From positions 88,165 through 152,164 of the forward strand of contig NZ_JACVEL010000006.1 of the NCBI RefSeq assembly GCF_014518315.1: a stretch of 64,000 nucleotides of DNA, given 5' to 3'. The notes under the pieces are model-generated. The model was given only the letters and a program-made list of their open reading frames with translations. It was not told the DNA's origin and ran no database searches. Position numbers and translations under genes: made by a program. Below, piece after piece: positions 45,698-55,012 of this stretch. Numbering within the stretch: the first letter of the stretch is position 1; the number at the start of each line of letters is the position of its first letter. This DNA comes from Taishania pollutisoli. Lineage in GTDB: Bacteria > Bacteroidota > Bacteroidia > Flavobacteriales_D > Crocinitomicaceae.

Positions 45698-47647
45698 ATG
45701 ATTAATTTCGAAAACTTAGGTCTTCACCTCCCGCAAGGGTTTTTATTTCAACATGTCAACCTGCAAATCAACAAAGGAGATAAAGTTGGTTTAGTGGGGA
45801 AAAACGGAGCCGGTAAATCGACTATGTTGCGTATTCTTTCCGGTATGGTATTGCCATCCGAAGGTAAAATTCACAAACCAAAAGACTGTACGATTGGTTT
45901 TTTGACACAGGACATTGTGATTGACACCAATCAATCGGTGTTTGAATACCTCAATAATTCGAATGAGAAGCTGACCAGGCTGCGCAATGAACTGGAACAA
46001 ATCAATCATGAATTAGTAACCCGTACGGATTACGAATCCGAGAGCTATCTGGGATTATTGGATCGGTTGAATGATTGCAACTATGAATTCAACATTCTGG
46101 ACGGATATTCCTGGGAAGAAAAAATTGCATCCACGCTCAAAGGATTAGGATTTGCAGAAGAAGAGTTTTCCCGTGCGCTCAATACGTTCTCCGGAGGATG
46201 GAAAATGCGTGCGGAATTGGCTAAAATATTGGTCAACAATCCGGATGTGTTATTACTGGATGAACCCACCAACCACCTCGATATTATTTCCATCGCCTGG
46301 CTGGAAAATTATTTAAAAACATTCGATGGAGCTGTCATCGTGATCTCTCACGATCGCTTGTTCCTGGACAATGTAACCAAACGCACGCTGGAAATTTCCA
46401 TGGGTAAAGTGTTGGATTTCCCATATGCTTATACCAAATATAAAGAAGTCCGTGCCGAAGAACTGGAGCGTATGCAATCTGCAAAAAAGCAACAAGACAA
46501 GGATATCAAGCACACCCAGGAATTGATCGATAAATACCGTGCGAAAGCCAATAAAGCAGCTTTTGCTCAATCGTTGATCAAAAAACTGGAGAAAACGGAG
46601 CGTATCGAACTCGAAAAAGATGGTGTTGCCAGAATGCACGTGTCATTTCCATTGAGTCTTCAACCGGGAAAATGGGTGTTGGAGATGCATGACATGGGAA
46701 AAAGCTTCGGCGATAAACGCTTATTCAGAGATATCAACCTTACTGTAGGAAGAGGAGAAAAAATTGCACTGCTCGGACCCAATGGTGTGGGTAAATCAAC
46801 GTTGTTGAAACGCATCATGGGGGAACTGGAAGGCGAAGGTATCGTGAATTACGGACACAACGTGCAAATTACCTATTTCGCCCAGAATCAGGCTGAAAAC
46901 TTAGACAAGACAAAGACTGTTTTTGAAACGGTTGATGATATTGCAGAAGGTGAAATCCGGAAAAGCCTCAGAACGGTTTTAGGAACTTTCCTGTTCAGCG
47001 GGGAAGATGTTGATAAGCAAGTCGGCGTCTTGTCAGGAGGTGAACGAACACGCCTTGCCTTGTGTCAATTGCTATTGAGTCCTTCCAACTTCCTGATTCT
47101 CGATGAGCCGACGAACCACCTGGATATTCAGAGCAAAGAGGTACTGAAAGAAGCATTAAAAAATTACGAAGGGACATTTATCGTCGTTTCCCACGACCGT
47201 GAGTTCCTCGACGGATTGACCAACAGAATCTGGGACATTGAAGATAAAACATTAAAGATTCACCATTTTGGTGTAAAAGAGTTCCTGGCACGTAAGATGT
47301 CATTAATGAATAATAATGATTCGGTTAAACTACAAAGGCAACCGGAAAAAGAAACGCCGAAAGTTGTTGTGCAGGAAGCGACACCAACGGAATTCAGCAG
47401 AGAAGATCAAAAAGAGCTAAAACGGGTTAAAAATTCATTGAGCAACAAGATCAATCTGGCGGAAAAAGAAATTGAAAAACTGGAAGCAAAATTAGCAGAG
47501 CTGCAAACAAAAGTTGCCGAACTGGATTATTCAGATGAAGCTGCTGCTCAAAAAACGCTGGATGAATACAATATGGTAAAATCCAAACTGGACGAGCAAA
47601 TGGAGCTGTGGGAAAAAGCGACGGAAGAATTGATGGAAATGGAATGA
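45698..47647 (+). CDS. ABC-F type ATPase (Uup/EttA-like)
   Basis: 649 residues with two ABC domains and no membrane segments. First domain: Walker A GLVGKNGAGKST, signature LNTFSGGWKMR, Walker B VLLLDEPTNHLD. Second: ALLGPNGVGKST, LSGGERTRL, FLILDEPTNHLD. Between them is a helical linker with QQDKDIKHTQELIDKYRAKA. The C-terminal coiled coil (about 565-649) is Lys/Glu-rich and resembles Uup. ABC-F proteins bind ribosomes and affect translation, or confer antibiotic resistance. The role here cannot be told from sequence; Uup-like housekeeping is likelier than resistance. Confidence 0.93.
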   Translation: MINFENLGLHLPQGFLFQHVNLQINKGDKVGLVGKNGAGKSTMLRILSGMVLPSEGKIHKPKDCTIGFLTQDIVIDTNQSVFEYLNNSNEKLTRLRNELEQINHELVTRTDYESESYLGLLDRLNDCNYEFNILDGYSWEEKIASTLKGLGFAEEEFSRALNTFSGGWKMRAELAKILVNNPDVLLLDEPTNHLDIISIAWLENYLKTFDGAVIVISHDRLFLDNVTKRTLEISMGKVLDFPYAYTKYKEVRAEELERMQSAKKQQDKDIKHTQELIDKYRAKANKAAFAQSLIKKLEKTERIELEKDGVARMHVSFPLSLQPGKWVLEMHDMGKSFGDKRLFRDINLTVGRGEKIALLGPNGVGKSTLLKRIMGELEGEGIVNYGHNVQITYFAQNQAENLDKTKTVFETVDDIAEGEIRKSLRTVLGTFLFSGEDVDKQVGVLSGGERTRLALCQLLLSPSNFLILDEPTNHLDIQSKEVLKEALKNYEGTFIVVSHDREFLDGLTNRIWDIEDKTLKIHHFGVKEFLARKMSLMNNNDSVKLQRQPEKETPKVVVQEATPTEFSREDQKELKRVKNSLSNKINLAEKEIEKLEAKLAELQTKVAELDYSDEAAAQKTLDEYNMVKSKLDEQMELWEKATEELMEME

Positions 47648-47764
47648 GTTCGTGGAGAGTGGGAAATTAATCGTTGAAAGTTAATAATGAGTAAGTTGTC
47701 CTCACAATTCAGATCGCTACATTTGATAATTGATAACTAATACATTGATAATTCCCTAAAAATC

Positions 47765-48724
47765 CTACTGAATTTCCCTTCCCAATCGTGACGCGATGAT
47801 GCTGATGATGAAAATCTGGATGGCGTGAAACAGCATCAACGGAAGCAAAACAATACCAATCGGAAAGGCAGCCGGAAATAATATTTTGGCAAACACCGCT
47901 CCGTGAACCACTGATTTTTTTGTTCCGCAAAACTGTGCTGTGATCCGGTCTTCGTAACTGAATCCCATCCTTCCGGAAATCCACCCGATAAGGTTGTAAA
48001 TACCAAAAAACAAAACGAGTATTGCAATCAGGATGAAAATCAAATCGGTGATTGAAACAGCCGAGAAAATACCTTCTTCAAATGATTCCGCAAAGCTTTT
48101 GTAAATGATCAATAAAATCACTGCACGGTCAAATAACACAAGTTGCTTGCTGTAGCGTTGGGTGTATGTGCCCCAAAAACGTTGCAATACAAATCCGAGA
48201 TAAATCGGAATCACTATTTCCGTGATCAGTTTCAAGTAAATGCTTCCCAATGAAAAATCAGCGGTCTCATTTTGTAAAAACAACCCCATCCACAACGGTG
48301 TAACGGCAATCCCGATCAACCCGGAAATACTCGCGTTAAAAATAGCTGCGGGGATGTTGCCTTTTGCCATGGAAACCATAACAACCGATGAAGAAACCGT
48401 TGAAGGTAAAGCTCCTAAAAACAAGAATGACAACCATAACTGTTGTGCTTCTTCTGTTTGGGCGACCGGGTAAAACAACAAGACAACAAGGGGAAATAAT
48501 AAAAACGTCGACAATTGGACCAACGCGTGCAATTTCCAGTTTTTCAATCCCGACTTGATCTTTTCAGGGCTCAGTTTTAACCCGTAAAAGAAAAAAATCA
48601 ATGAAACTCCGATACTCCCGATCAGATCAAGAGGAAGTTGGCGCTGAAGTTGCGGAAAAAAATAAGCAAATGTAACCGTTGCGATAATAGCAAGAACAAA
48701 CGTATCAATTTTGATGTGCTTCAT
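47765..48724 (-). CDS. SBF-like membrane transporter
   Basis: 319 residues with about ten membrane helices. It matches the bile-acid/sodium symporter-like group (SBF-like, YfeH/PF13593 type): SIGVSLIFFFYGLKLSPEKI near the N-terminus, LGALPSTVSSSVVMVSMAKG in the crossover region, and FCGTKKSVVHGAVFAKILFP near the C-terminus. The substrate is unknown. It starts 9 bp after the ftsK stop on the same strand, so it is probably the last gene of an ftsK unit. Confidence 0.88.
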   Translation of the reverse strand: MKHIKIDTFVLAIIATVTFAYFFPQLQRQLPLDLIGSIGVSLIFFFYGLKLSPEKIKSGLKNWKLHALVQLSTFLLFPLVVLLFYPVAQTEEAQQLWLSFLFLGALPSTVSSSVVMVSMAKGNIPAAIFNASISGLIGIAVTPLWMGLFLQNETADFSLGSIYLKLITEIVIPIYLGFVLQRFWGTYTQRYSKQLVLFDRAVILLIIYKSFAESFEEGIFSAVSITDLIFILIAILVLFFGIYNLIGWISGRMGFSYEDRITAQFCGTKKSVVHGAVFAKILFPAAFPIGIVLLPLMLFHAIQIFIISIIASRLGREIQ

Positions 48725-48733
48725 TCCGTGGAC

Positions 48734-51244
48734 TTAGGACAATCCTTTACTTTTCAGGTATTCTTCCAGCGCCACAGGGTCACTGTACAACACTTCTCTC
48801 GCTTTGCTTCCCTGGAACGGGCCGATGATTCCCATCCCCTCGAGCTGGTCGACCAGGCGGCCGGCTCTGTTGTATCCCAATTTCAGTTTTCGCTGCAGTA
48901 AACTCGCGGATCCCTGCTGATTGATAACGACAATGCGTGCCGCTTCGGCAAACATAACATCCAGCTCATCCGACTCAAAATCTCCGCCACCTTCACTTCC
49001 TTCTCCAACGTACTCAGGCAACAGCATCGCTTCCGGGTAGGCACGTTGATCGCCGATAAACTGGCAGATTTTTTCTACTTCCGGTGTATCTACAAATCCA
49101 CACTGTAAACGCACCAGGTCAGAACCGGTGGACACCAGCATATCTCCCCGACCAATCAACTGATCTGCTCCGGAAGCATCCAGAATGGTTCGTGAATCGA
49201 TTTTAGACAATACACGGAATGCAATCCGCGCCGGGAAGTTAGCTTTGATCATCCCTGTGATGACGTTTACCGACGGACGTTGTGTTGCAACAATCAGGTG
49301 AATTCCGATGGCACGTGCCAACTGAGCAATCCGGGCAATCGGGTGCTCGACCTCCTTCCCTGCCGTCATGATCAGATCGGCAAACTCATCGATCAATACC
49401 ACAATGTACGGCAGGTATCTGTGTCCTTTTTCCGGGTTCAGTCTGCGTTGAATAAATTTCGCGTTGTATTCTTTAATCGTACGGCATTGTGCTTCTTTCA
49501 GTAACTCATACCGTTCATCCATCTCAATACACAATGAATTCAATGTATTCACTACTTTTGATGTATCGGTAATGATCGCATCTCCTTCGCCGGGAAGCTT
49601 TGCCAGAAAGTGACGTTCAATTTTATTGTACAACGTCAATTCCACCTTTTTTGGATCCACCAAAACAAATTTCACCTGTGCCGGGTGTTTTTTATAGAGC
49701 AATGATACCAGAATGGCATTTAACCCGACCGATTTCCCTTGTCCCGTAGCACCTGCAACAAGTAAGTGGGGCATTTTGGTCAAGTCGAATGTATAGGTTT
49801 CATTCGTAATTGTTTTACCAATCACAACCGGTAGTTCCGCATCGGAGTTCTGGAATTTTTCAGAAGCAATCAACGCACGCATACTCACCATATCAGGGCT
49901 GCTGTTCGGTACTTCAATCCCAATTGTCCCTTTCCCGGGAATCGGAGCGATGATCCGGATACCCAATGCTGATAAACTCAGGGCAATGTCATCCTCCAGG
50001 TTTTTAATTTTCGAAATACGGACTCCCGGAGCAGGTACTATTTCGTACAATGTCACCGTCGGTCCGACTGTTGCTTTGATCTTGGCAATCTCAATTTTAT
50101 AGTGCGCCAGCGTTTCAACAATCTTATTTTTGTTTTCTTCCAACTCACTTTTATTCACCGAAATTCCTTTCCCTCCGTAATCGTTCAACAACTCAATCGG
50201 GGGAAGCATGTAGCTCGCAAGATCCAATGTCGGATCGTACTCTCCGAATTCCTGGCGGAGTTTATCCAAATCATCTTCGTTAACAGGTTCTTCTTCTTTT
50301 GCCACTGCAACGGAGAAATCAGCATCTTCACCAAACTCTGCTTCTGCATCAACAGGAATGGAAATCTCAAAATCATCTTCCGGCTCAGGAGTATCCACCA
50401 TAAAAGGCATTTCTTCTTCTGTTGCCTCCTCGTCTTCCGGCTCGTCTTCGTTAAAATGAACCGCTTCCGACTTTTGATCTTGTTTGATCTGCTCGTCTTT
50501 AATCGGGTTGAGGATATTAATATCCAACGGATTTCCTATCGGCTCCGTTTCTTCACCTGTATCTACCTCTTCCTGCTTGCTGCCTTTCAATAAAGCGCGC
50601 AATTTGGCAAAATCGGGATTCAAAACAGCTATAACAGACAAATAAAACAACACCAGGATGAGTATAAAGCTTCCAAATCCTCCCAACGTCAGCGATAACC
50701 ATTGATTTAGCTGGTAACCGAATGCTCCTCCAAGATAATTGGTAGAATTGGCAAAAAAACCAAGAAAGACAGCACTCCAGATAATAAAAACAAGGGTAAT
50801 TCCGTACGTTTTTAAAATGGGCATCAAGCGAATATTTAACGCAATTTTAAACCCTGAAATCAGGAAAAGTAAACAAAATCCGAATGACGAAATTCCAAAC
50901 CACCGGTACATAAACAAATGTGAAGACCACGCCCCGAATTTCCCCAACCAGTTAGCAACAGGTTCATCGTTTGCTTCAAAAAGGAATTCAACCAGGCTTT
51001 TGTTCATCACGCGATCCTGGTCAGCCTGCCAGTTAAACAGGTAGGAAAAAAAGGAAAGGAACAGGTAAAATGACAATAAGATCAGCAAAACACCTACTGT
51101 TGTTTTCACTTTTTTCTTATTGATTCTGCCAGCAATTTTAGCAGTAGAAACCTTGGGGTTCTGCTTCGCTTTAGCAGCTTTTTCACTTTTCTGCCTGCCT
51201 TTACTTTCGTCCTGCTTTTTTGTAATTTCGTTCTCTTCTGACAT
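48734..51244 (-). CDS. ftsK: DNA translocase FtsK
   Basis: 836 residues from ATG 51244 (MSEENEITKKQ); an upstream start at 51289 would add 15 residues. FtsK pumps DNA at the septum and activates XerCD recombination at dif. Four N-terminal helices (about 55-225) are followed by a variable acidic linker (about 225-345) and the motor: FDLTKMPHLLVAGATGQGKS (Walker A near residue 495), VLIDEFADLIMTAGKE (Walker B) and IVATQRPSVNVITGMIKANF. The gamma winged-helix domain (LQRKLKLGYNRAGRLVDQLE) recognises KOPS-type sequences. Length is normal for SpoIIIE/FtsK in this phylum. Confidence 0.96.
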   Translation of the reverse strand: MSEENEITKKQDESKGRQKSEKAAKAKQNPKVSTAKIAGRINKKKVKTTVGVLLILLSFYLFLSFFSYLFNWQADQDRVMNKSLVEFLFEANDEPVANWLGKFGAWSSHLFMYRWFGISSFGFCLLFLISGFKIALNIRLMPILKTYGITLVFIIWSAVFLGFFANSTNYLGGAFGYQLNQWLSLTLGGFGSFILILVLFYLSVIAVLNPDFAKLRALLKGSKQEEVDTGEETEPIGNPLDINILNPIKDEQIKQDQKSEAVHFNEDEPEDEEATEEEMPFMVDTPEPEDDFEISIPVDAEAEFGEDADFSVAVAKEEEPVNEDDLDKLRQEFGEYDPTLDLASYMLPPIELLNDYGGKGISVNKSELEENKNKIVETLAHYKIEIAKIKATVGPTVTLYEIVPAPGVRISKIKNLEDDIALSLSALGIRIIAPIPGKGTIGIEVPNSSPDMVSMRALIASEKFQNSDAELPVVIGKTITNETYTFDLTKMPHLLVAGATGQGKSVGLNAILVSLLYKKHPAQVKFVLVDPKKVELTLYNKIERHFLAKLPGEGDAIITDTSKVVNTLNSLCIEMDERYELLKEAQCRTIKEYNAKFIQRRLNPEKGHRYLPYIVVLIDEFADLIMTAGKEVEHPIARIAQLARAIGIHLIVATQRPSVNVITGMIKANFPARIAFRVLSKIDSRTILDASGADQLIGRGDMLVSTGSDLVRLQCGFVDTPEVEKICQFIGDQRAYPEAMLLPEYVGEGSEGGGDFESDELDVMFAEAARIVVINQQGSASLLQRKLKLGYNRAGRLVDQLEGMGIIGPFQGSKAREVLYSDPVALEEYLKSKGLS

Positions 51245-51327
51245 TTGTTGGATAACTATTCTACGAAAATAGCCAGAACTTTGGCTCAAATGATGCCGTT
51301 GCTACCTGACATTTGCACAGTTGCCTG

Positions 51328-52512
51328 TTAGTTATTCTGATCCGGGGAGTCGACACCACCTGAAGGATCTTCCTCTCCGGTCATCTTTTCCTGCTGCTCT
51401 TTTTTCGTTTCTGCTGCCTGGCGCATTTTTCGGGTATACATCAACCGGATTTTTGTCCAGTTGAACGTATGCGGCATTTCATCTCCGATCAGGTAACCAT
51501 AAGGTTCCAGCCCTTTAGTCGCTTCAAATACCACTTTTAACATCGCAAGGACAGGGATTGCCAGAAACATTCCCGGGATTCCCGCAATCGTACCTCCGAC
51601 AATCACACCGATCATGGAAGCAAGTGCATTAATGGATACTTTTGAACCCACAATTTTCGGTACCAGGAAATTGTTATCGATAAACTGCACCACGACATTT
51701 ACCCCGATCACCCAAAAGACAATCGACAGTTCTTCTGAAGTGGTCAATGCCACCATACAACTGATTACACCTGCGATAATAATACCGATATATGGAATCA
51801 GGTTCAGCAATCCGGTTAAAATTCCCAGGAAAATATAATACTTCATTCCAATGAAAAAATACCCCGTTCCCGTCATAACGGAAATACAAGCTACCTGAAT
51901 CAATAACCCAACGATGTAACTTCGAACCACCGATTTCAGATTTTTCAGAATGGCTTCGATGTTCATGACATTTTTGCCCGGAACGAGTTTAATAATGAAG
52001 TTCAGCAACAATGAACGATAAATCAGGATCAAAAAGGTATAAATCGGGATCAGTACCATGTACATCAGACTATTGGTAAGCGAACTGATGGAAGATAACG
52101 AGAAAATATCCGCCCCGGAAACAGATTGTTCTACATATTGATTCTGTTCCCAGTCCGAAATTCCGAACTGCACTTCGATCCATTGCTGAAGCGAATGATA
52201 ATGCCTGGTCAGGTGTTCTTTAATCCGGGGCACGTCATCCATAAATGTTGTTAACTGATACGCCAAAAAACTCAACAATCCAATCAATACGAGGAATGCC
52301 AGAACTACCGTCACAGAAACTGCCAGAATAGGTGGAAACTTCAGTTTTTCGGAAAGAAACCGTACAATCGGACGAAGCAGAATAGCAATCAGCAACGCCA
52401 TGATCAAAGGTGCAAAAATATCGCTCGCAAGGTAGGCAATCAACAGGATACACGCCGTTATAAAAAAAGCGGCACTTACTTTATAGACATTGGGGAGCGT
52501 TAACTTTTCCAT
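51328..52512 (-). CDS. AI-2E family transporter (PerM/YdiK-like)
   Basis: 394 residues from ATG 52512; an ATG three codons earlier (52521) is also possible. About eight membrane helices in two blocks. Conserved parts: SDIFAPLIMALLIAILLRPI near the N-terminus, LTGLLNLIPYIGIIIAGVIS, FIDNNFLVPKIVGSKVSINA and IAGIPGMFLAIPVLAMLKVV. Family members are proposed to export autoinducer-2 or act in Na+/H+ exchange; the function here is not established. The C-terminal tail is Lys/Glu-rich and likely cytosolic. It is 83 bp upstream of ftsK on the same strand. Confidence 0.9.
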   Translation of the reverse strand: MEKLTLPNVYKVSAAFFITACILLIAYLASDIFAPLIMALLIAILLRPIVRFLSEKLKFPPILAVSVTVVLAFLVLIGLLSFLAYQLTTFMDDVPRIKEHLTRHYHSLQQWIEVQFGISDWEQNQYVEQSVSGADIFSLSSISSLTNSLMYMVLIPIYTFLILIYRSLLLNFIIKLVPGKNVMNIEAILKNLKSVVRSYIVGLLIQVACISVMTGTGYFFIGMKYYIFLGILTGLLNLIPYIGIIIAGVISCMVALTTSEELSIVFWVIGVNVVVQFIDNNFLVPKIVGSKVSINALASMIGVIVGGTIAGIPGMFLAIPVLAMLKVVFEATKGLEPYGYLIGDEMPHTFNWTKIRLMYTRKMRQAAETKKEQQEKMTGEEDPSGGVDSPDQNN

Positions 52513-52656
52513 ATATAGCATTCGTCATTTAATTGTAAAAACTGTGTACGCCAATTTTACACAAATAAAAAACATTTTCTGATTTACAGAATGTTAATTT
52601 ATATGAAAATTGCTTATTTTAGTGTGGTCAAACATGTTTTTTAAACGATTATTCCT

Positions 52657-52664
52657 TACATTTA
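52657..52664 (+). promoter_or_regulatory. Possible -7 box for the YtxH cluster
   Basis: TACATTTA matches the consensus except the last base and lies 32 bp before the ATG at 52697. Confidence 0.4.
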
Positions 52665-52696
52665 GGAAGAGTAGAAACTTTTTAAAACAACTGAAC

Positions 52697-53020
52697 ATGG
52701 CAAGTAATGCATCAAACACAGTAATCGCACTGTTGGCAGGAGCCGCAGTAGGAGCAGGATTAGGATTGTTATTCGCCCCTGACAAGGGAACGGAAACACG
52801 AAAAAAGATCAAGCAAAAATTCAACGACAGTAAAGACAACTTATCTGACAAGCTGGATGAGTTGGTCGACACACTGAAAGGTAAAATTTCAGCGGTTGAA
52901 CATTCATTCGATCAGTCTCTCAATCAACTGGTAGAGGACGGAAAGGAGAAAACCGAAGACATCATTGAGATTTTAGAAGCAAAATTGGCCGCATTAAAAA
53001 AGGAAGTCAGCAAAAAGTAA
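52697..53020 (+). CDS. YtxH domain protein
   Basis: 107 residues from ATG 52697; an upstream in-frame start at 52610 would precede the likely promoter. One Gly-rich helix (NTVIALLAGAAVGAGLGLLF) is followed by APDKGTETRKKIKQKF, the YtxH motif, and a long charged helical tail to KKEVSKK. YtxH proteins are small membrane proteins often induced by envelope stress. It is the first of three short genes in one direction (7-bp and 2-bp gaps). Confidence 0.85.
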   Translation: MASNASNTVIALLAGAAVGAGLGLLFAPDKGTETRKKIKQKFNDSKDNLSDKLDELVDTLKGKISAVEHSFDQSLNQLVEDGKEKTEDIIEILEAKLAALKKEVSKK

Positions 53021-53027
53021 TTGTATC

Positions 53028-53378
53028 ATGGCGTTTGAGGACATAAAAGAAGACCTGGAACAAATACAGGAAGAATCCAAGGCACTTATCAATAGCAATA
53101 TTGCATACTACAAACTGTGGGGATTTAAAGTCGCGATGCAATCCACAACGATGGTATTGAAGTTTTTCCTTATTGTTGTATTTGCGACATTGTTTGTTCT
53201 TTTCGCATCACTGGCACTGGCAATTGTGATCGGGAAAGCAATGGACAATTACGTTTACGGATTCCTGATCGTAGCAGGATTCTACCTGCTTCTCACGATC
53301 CTGGTTTCGTTCATCAAACCACAGATTGTGGAAGGTAAAATCCTCCGGAAATTCTCCGAAATCTTTTTTAATGATTAA
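53028..53378 (+). CDS. Holin-X-like small membrane protein
   Basis: 116 residues. An N-terminal amphipathic part (EDIKEDLEQIQEESKALINS) is followed by two helices (about 45-72 and 78-100) and a charged C-terminus. The pattern matches the phage_holin_3_6/holin-X superfamily, a cellular family despite its name; nothing nearby is phage. It lies 7 bp after the YtxH gene and 2 bp before the 85-residue gene. Presumably a membrane or envelope role; function unknown. Confidence 0.8.
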   Translation: MAFEDIKEDLEQIQEESKALINSNIAYYKLWGFKVAMQSTTMVLKFFLIVVFATLFVLFASLALAIVIGKAMDNYVYGFLIVAGFYLLLTILVSFIKPQIVEGKILRKFSEIFFND

Positions 53379-53380
53379 CC

Positions 53381-53638
53381 ATGGAAATGCGAAAAAAAAT
53401 ATATTCCTCATATGACGAGATCAACCGTGACCTCGAAATTTTAAACCTCGAACGCAAATTGCATTACCACAAGGTCCGAAAGAGCATTGAAGCACTAAAA
53501 GATGATATAACCCTTCCGAACCTGGCGGAAGGGTTCTTTGGAATTTCCAAAAATGACCCGCTCTCAGTGGGCAAAGTTGCCATTCGCACACTTCTTCCGA
53601 TTGCCGTACGAACGGTCTTCAACTTTTTTAAAAAGTAA
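53381..53638 (+). CDS. Hypothetical 85-residue protein, third of envelope cluster
   Basis: 85 residues, charged, ending RTVFNFFKK. No signal peptide; one weakly hydrophobic segment near the end (VAIRTLLPIAVRTVFNFFKK). It includes YDEINRDLEILNLERKLHYH, consistent with an amphipathic helix. Small proteins of this type often follow YtxH and holin-X-like genes in Bacteroidota, which supports a shared unit. A 10-bp inverted repeat lies within the gene (53509-53535). It converges on kynU with a 4-bp gap. Function unknown. Confidence 0.72.
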   Translation: MEMRKKIYSSYDEINRDLEILNLERKLHYHKVRKSIEALKDDITLPNLAEGFFGISKNDPLSVGKVAIRTLLPIAVRTVFNFFKK

Positions 53639-53642
53639 CTGT

Positions 53643-54914
53643 TTACTGAATCGCTTTTTCAAGGTATTCTCCAAAGCGGTAGCAGTCTTCGAATGAATTG
53701 TATAACGGAGCTGGTGCGATACGAATTACATTCGGCTCTCTCCAATCTGCCACCACTCCTTCTGCTGCTAATTTATCAAACAAGGACTTCCCTTGCCCGT
53801 GAACCAAAATAGAAAGTTGCGCACCTCTTCTTGAGATTTCTTTTGGTGTAATGATTTCAAACGTTACTTTATCTTTATTTCTTTCCGAAATATCGTAGAT
53901 AACAAACTCTAAAAAAGCGGTTAACGTGTCCCGTTTCTTTCCAATCGCTTCCATTCCTGCTTCATCAAACACATCCAAGGAAGCCAAATGTGCCGCCATT
54001 CCCAATACAGGAGCATTGCTCAACTGCCATCCTTCTGCTCCGCGAATCGGGTTGAATCCCGGTTCCATCAGAAAACGGGTTTCTTTGTCATATCCCCACC
54101 AACCTGCAAAGCGCGGCAATTCAGGCTTGTATTCATGTCGTTCATGTACAAACATCCCCGACACTCCTCCGGGAGAAGAATTCAGGTATTTGTAACCACA
54201 CCAGGCAGCAAAGTCCACTCCCCAATCGTGCAATTTCAGGTTGATATTTCCTGCAGCATGTGCCAAATCAAAACCGACAACAGCACCAACTTTATGTCCT
54301 GCTTCAGTGATTTGTTTCATATCAAACAACTGTCCCGTATAATAATTCACTCCGCCAATCATAATAAGCGCAAGTTCATCTCCTGTTTCTGCTATTTTCG
54401 CAAGAATATCTTCCTCATTGATCAGGTGTTCTCCTTCCCTCGGCGCAACCTCAATTAAGTCCTGTTCAATGTTCAAACCATGAAATTTCACCTGGGATTC
54501 AAGCGCATACCGATCGCTTGGAAATGCCTTTGCCTCACACAGGATTTTTCTTCGTTTTCCTTCGGGACGATAGAAGGAAACCATCAATAGATGAAGGTTT
54601 GTTGTCAACGAATGTGTAACGACTACTTCAGAAGGAAGTGCCCCGACTATTTTTGCCGTTTTTTCCGTCAATAACTCATGGTAGGAAAACCAGGGATTTG
54701 TTCCCATGAAATGTCCCTCGACTCCGTACTTCGCCCATGCATCTAATTCTGTTTGAATATAGGACATTGTCGACTTTGGCTGGAGGCCTAAGGAGTTTCC
54801 TGTAAAGTAAATGACATCATTCGCGTGAAATGTCGGAAAATGAAATTTGTTTCTAAATGCAGCCAACGCATCTTTTTTGTCTTGTTCTTGTGCAAACGCA
54901 AGTGTATTATTCAT
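53643..54914 (-). CDS. kynU: Kynureninase
   Basis: 423 residues. This PLP enzyme cleaves kynurenine to anthranilate and alanine (or 3-hydroxykynurenine to 3-hydroxyanthranilate). Conserved parts: FRNKFHFPTFHANDVIYFTG, SLTTNLHLLMVSFYRPEGKR, VGFDLAHAAGNINLKLHDWG (Asp pairing with the PLP nitrogen) and WCGYKYLNSSPGGVSGMFVH, with Lys242 the likely PLP lysine. C-terminal RREPNVIRIAPAPLYNSFED-like sequence is also present (DWREPNVIRIAPAPLYNS). No other tryptophan-degradation gene is adjacent, so the pathway must be completed elsewhere. Confidence 0.95.
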   Translation of the reverse strand: MNNTLAFAQEQDKKDALAAFRNKFHFPTFHANDVIYFTGNSLGLQPKSTMSYIQTELDAWAKYGVEGHFMGTNPWFSYHELLTEKTAKIVGALPSEVVVTHSLTTNLHLLMVSFYRPEGKRRKILCEAKAFPSDRYALESQVKFHGLNIEQDLIEVAPREGEHLINEEDILAKIAETGDELALIMIGGVNYYTGQLFDMKQITEAGHKVGAVVGFDLAHAAGNINLKLHDWGVDFAAWCGYKYLNSSPGGVSGMFVHERHEYKPELPRFAGWWGYDKETRFLMEPGFNPIRGAEGWQLSNAPVLGMAAHLASLDVFDEAGMEAIGKKRDTLTAFLEFVIYDISERNKDKVTFEIITPKEISRRGAQLSILVHGQGKSLFDKLAAEGVVADWREPNVIRIAPAPLYNSFEDCYRFGEYLEKAIQ

Positions 54915-54956
54915 AAACCTGAATTGGTGAGTTAAATGTTACATAGCAGAGTATTA

Positions 54957-54993
54957 TCAAAAGAGTCCGTCTCGGGTTTCGAAACGGACTCTT
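54957..54993 (-). terminator. Terminator after the first M43 protease gene
   Basis: A perfect 10-bp stem (AAGAGTCCGT at 54961-54970 with ACGGACTCTT at 54984-54993). Read on the minus strand it is followed by TTTTGA, so it serves the 55013 gene. Confidence 0.75.
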
Positions 54994-55012
54994 AAGAAAT
55001 GTGTTCTGTCAA

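Noticed and set aside
45698..47647. Antibiotic-resistance ABC-F
   Set aside because: The C-terminal coiled coil and overall pattern are Uup-like, and no resistance-gene context is visible.
53028..53378. Possible prophage holin
   Set aside because: The holin-X family is common in bacterial chromosomes, and no phage structural, integrase or lysin gene is near.
53988..54458. 156-residue open frame antisense to kynU
   Set aside because: kynU is complete and conserved on the other strand.
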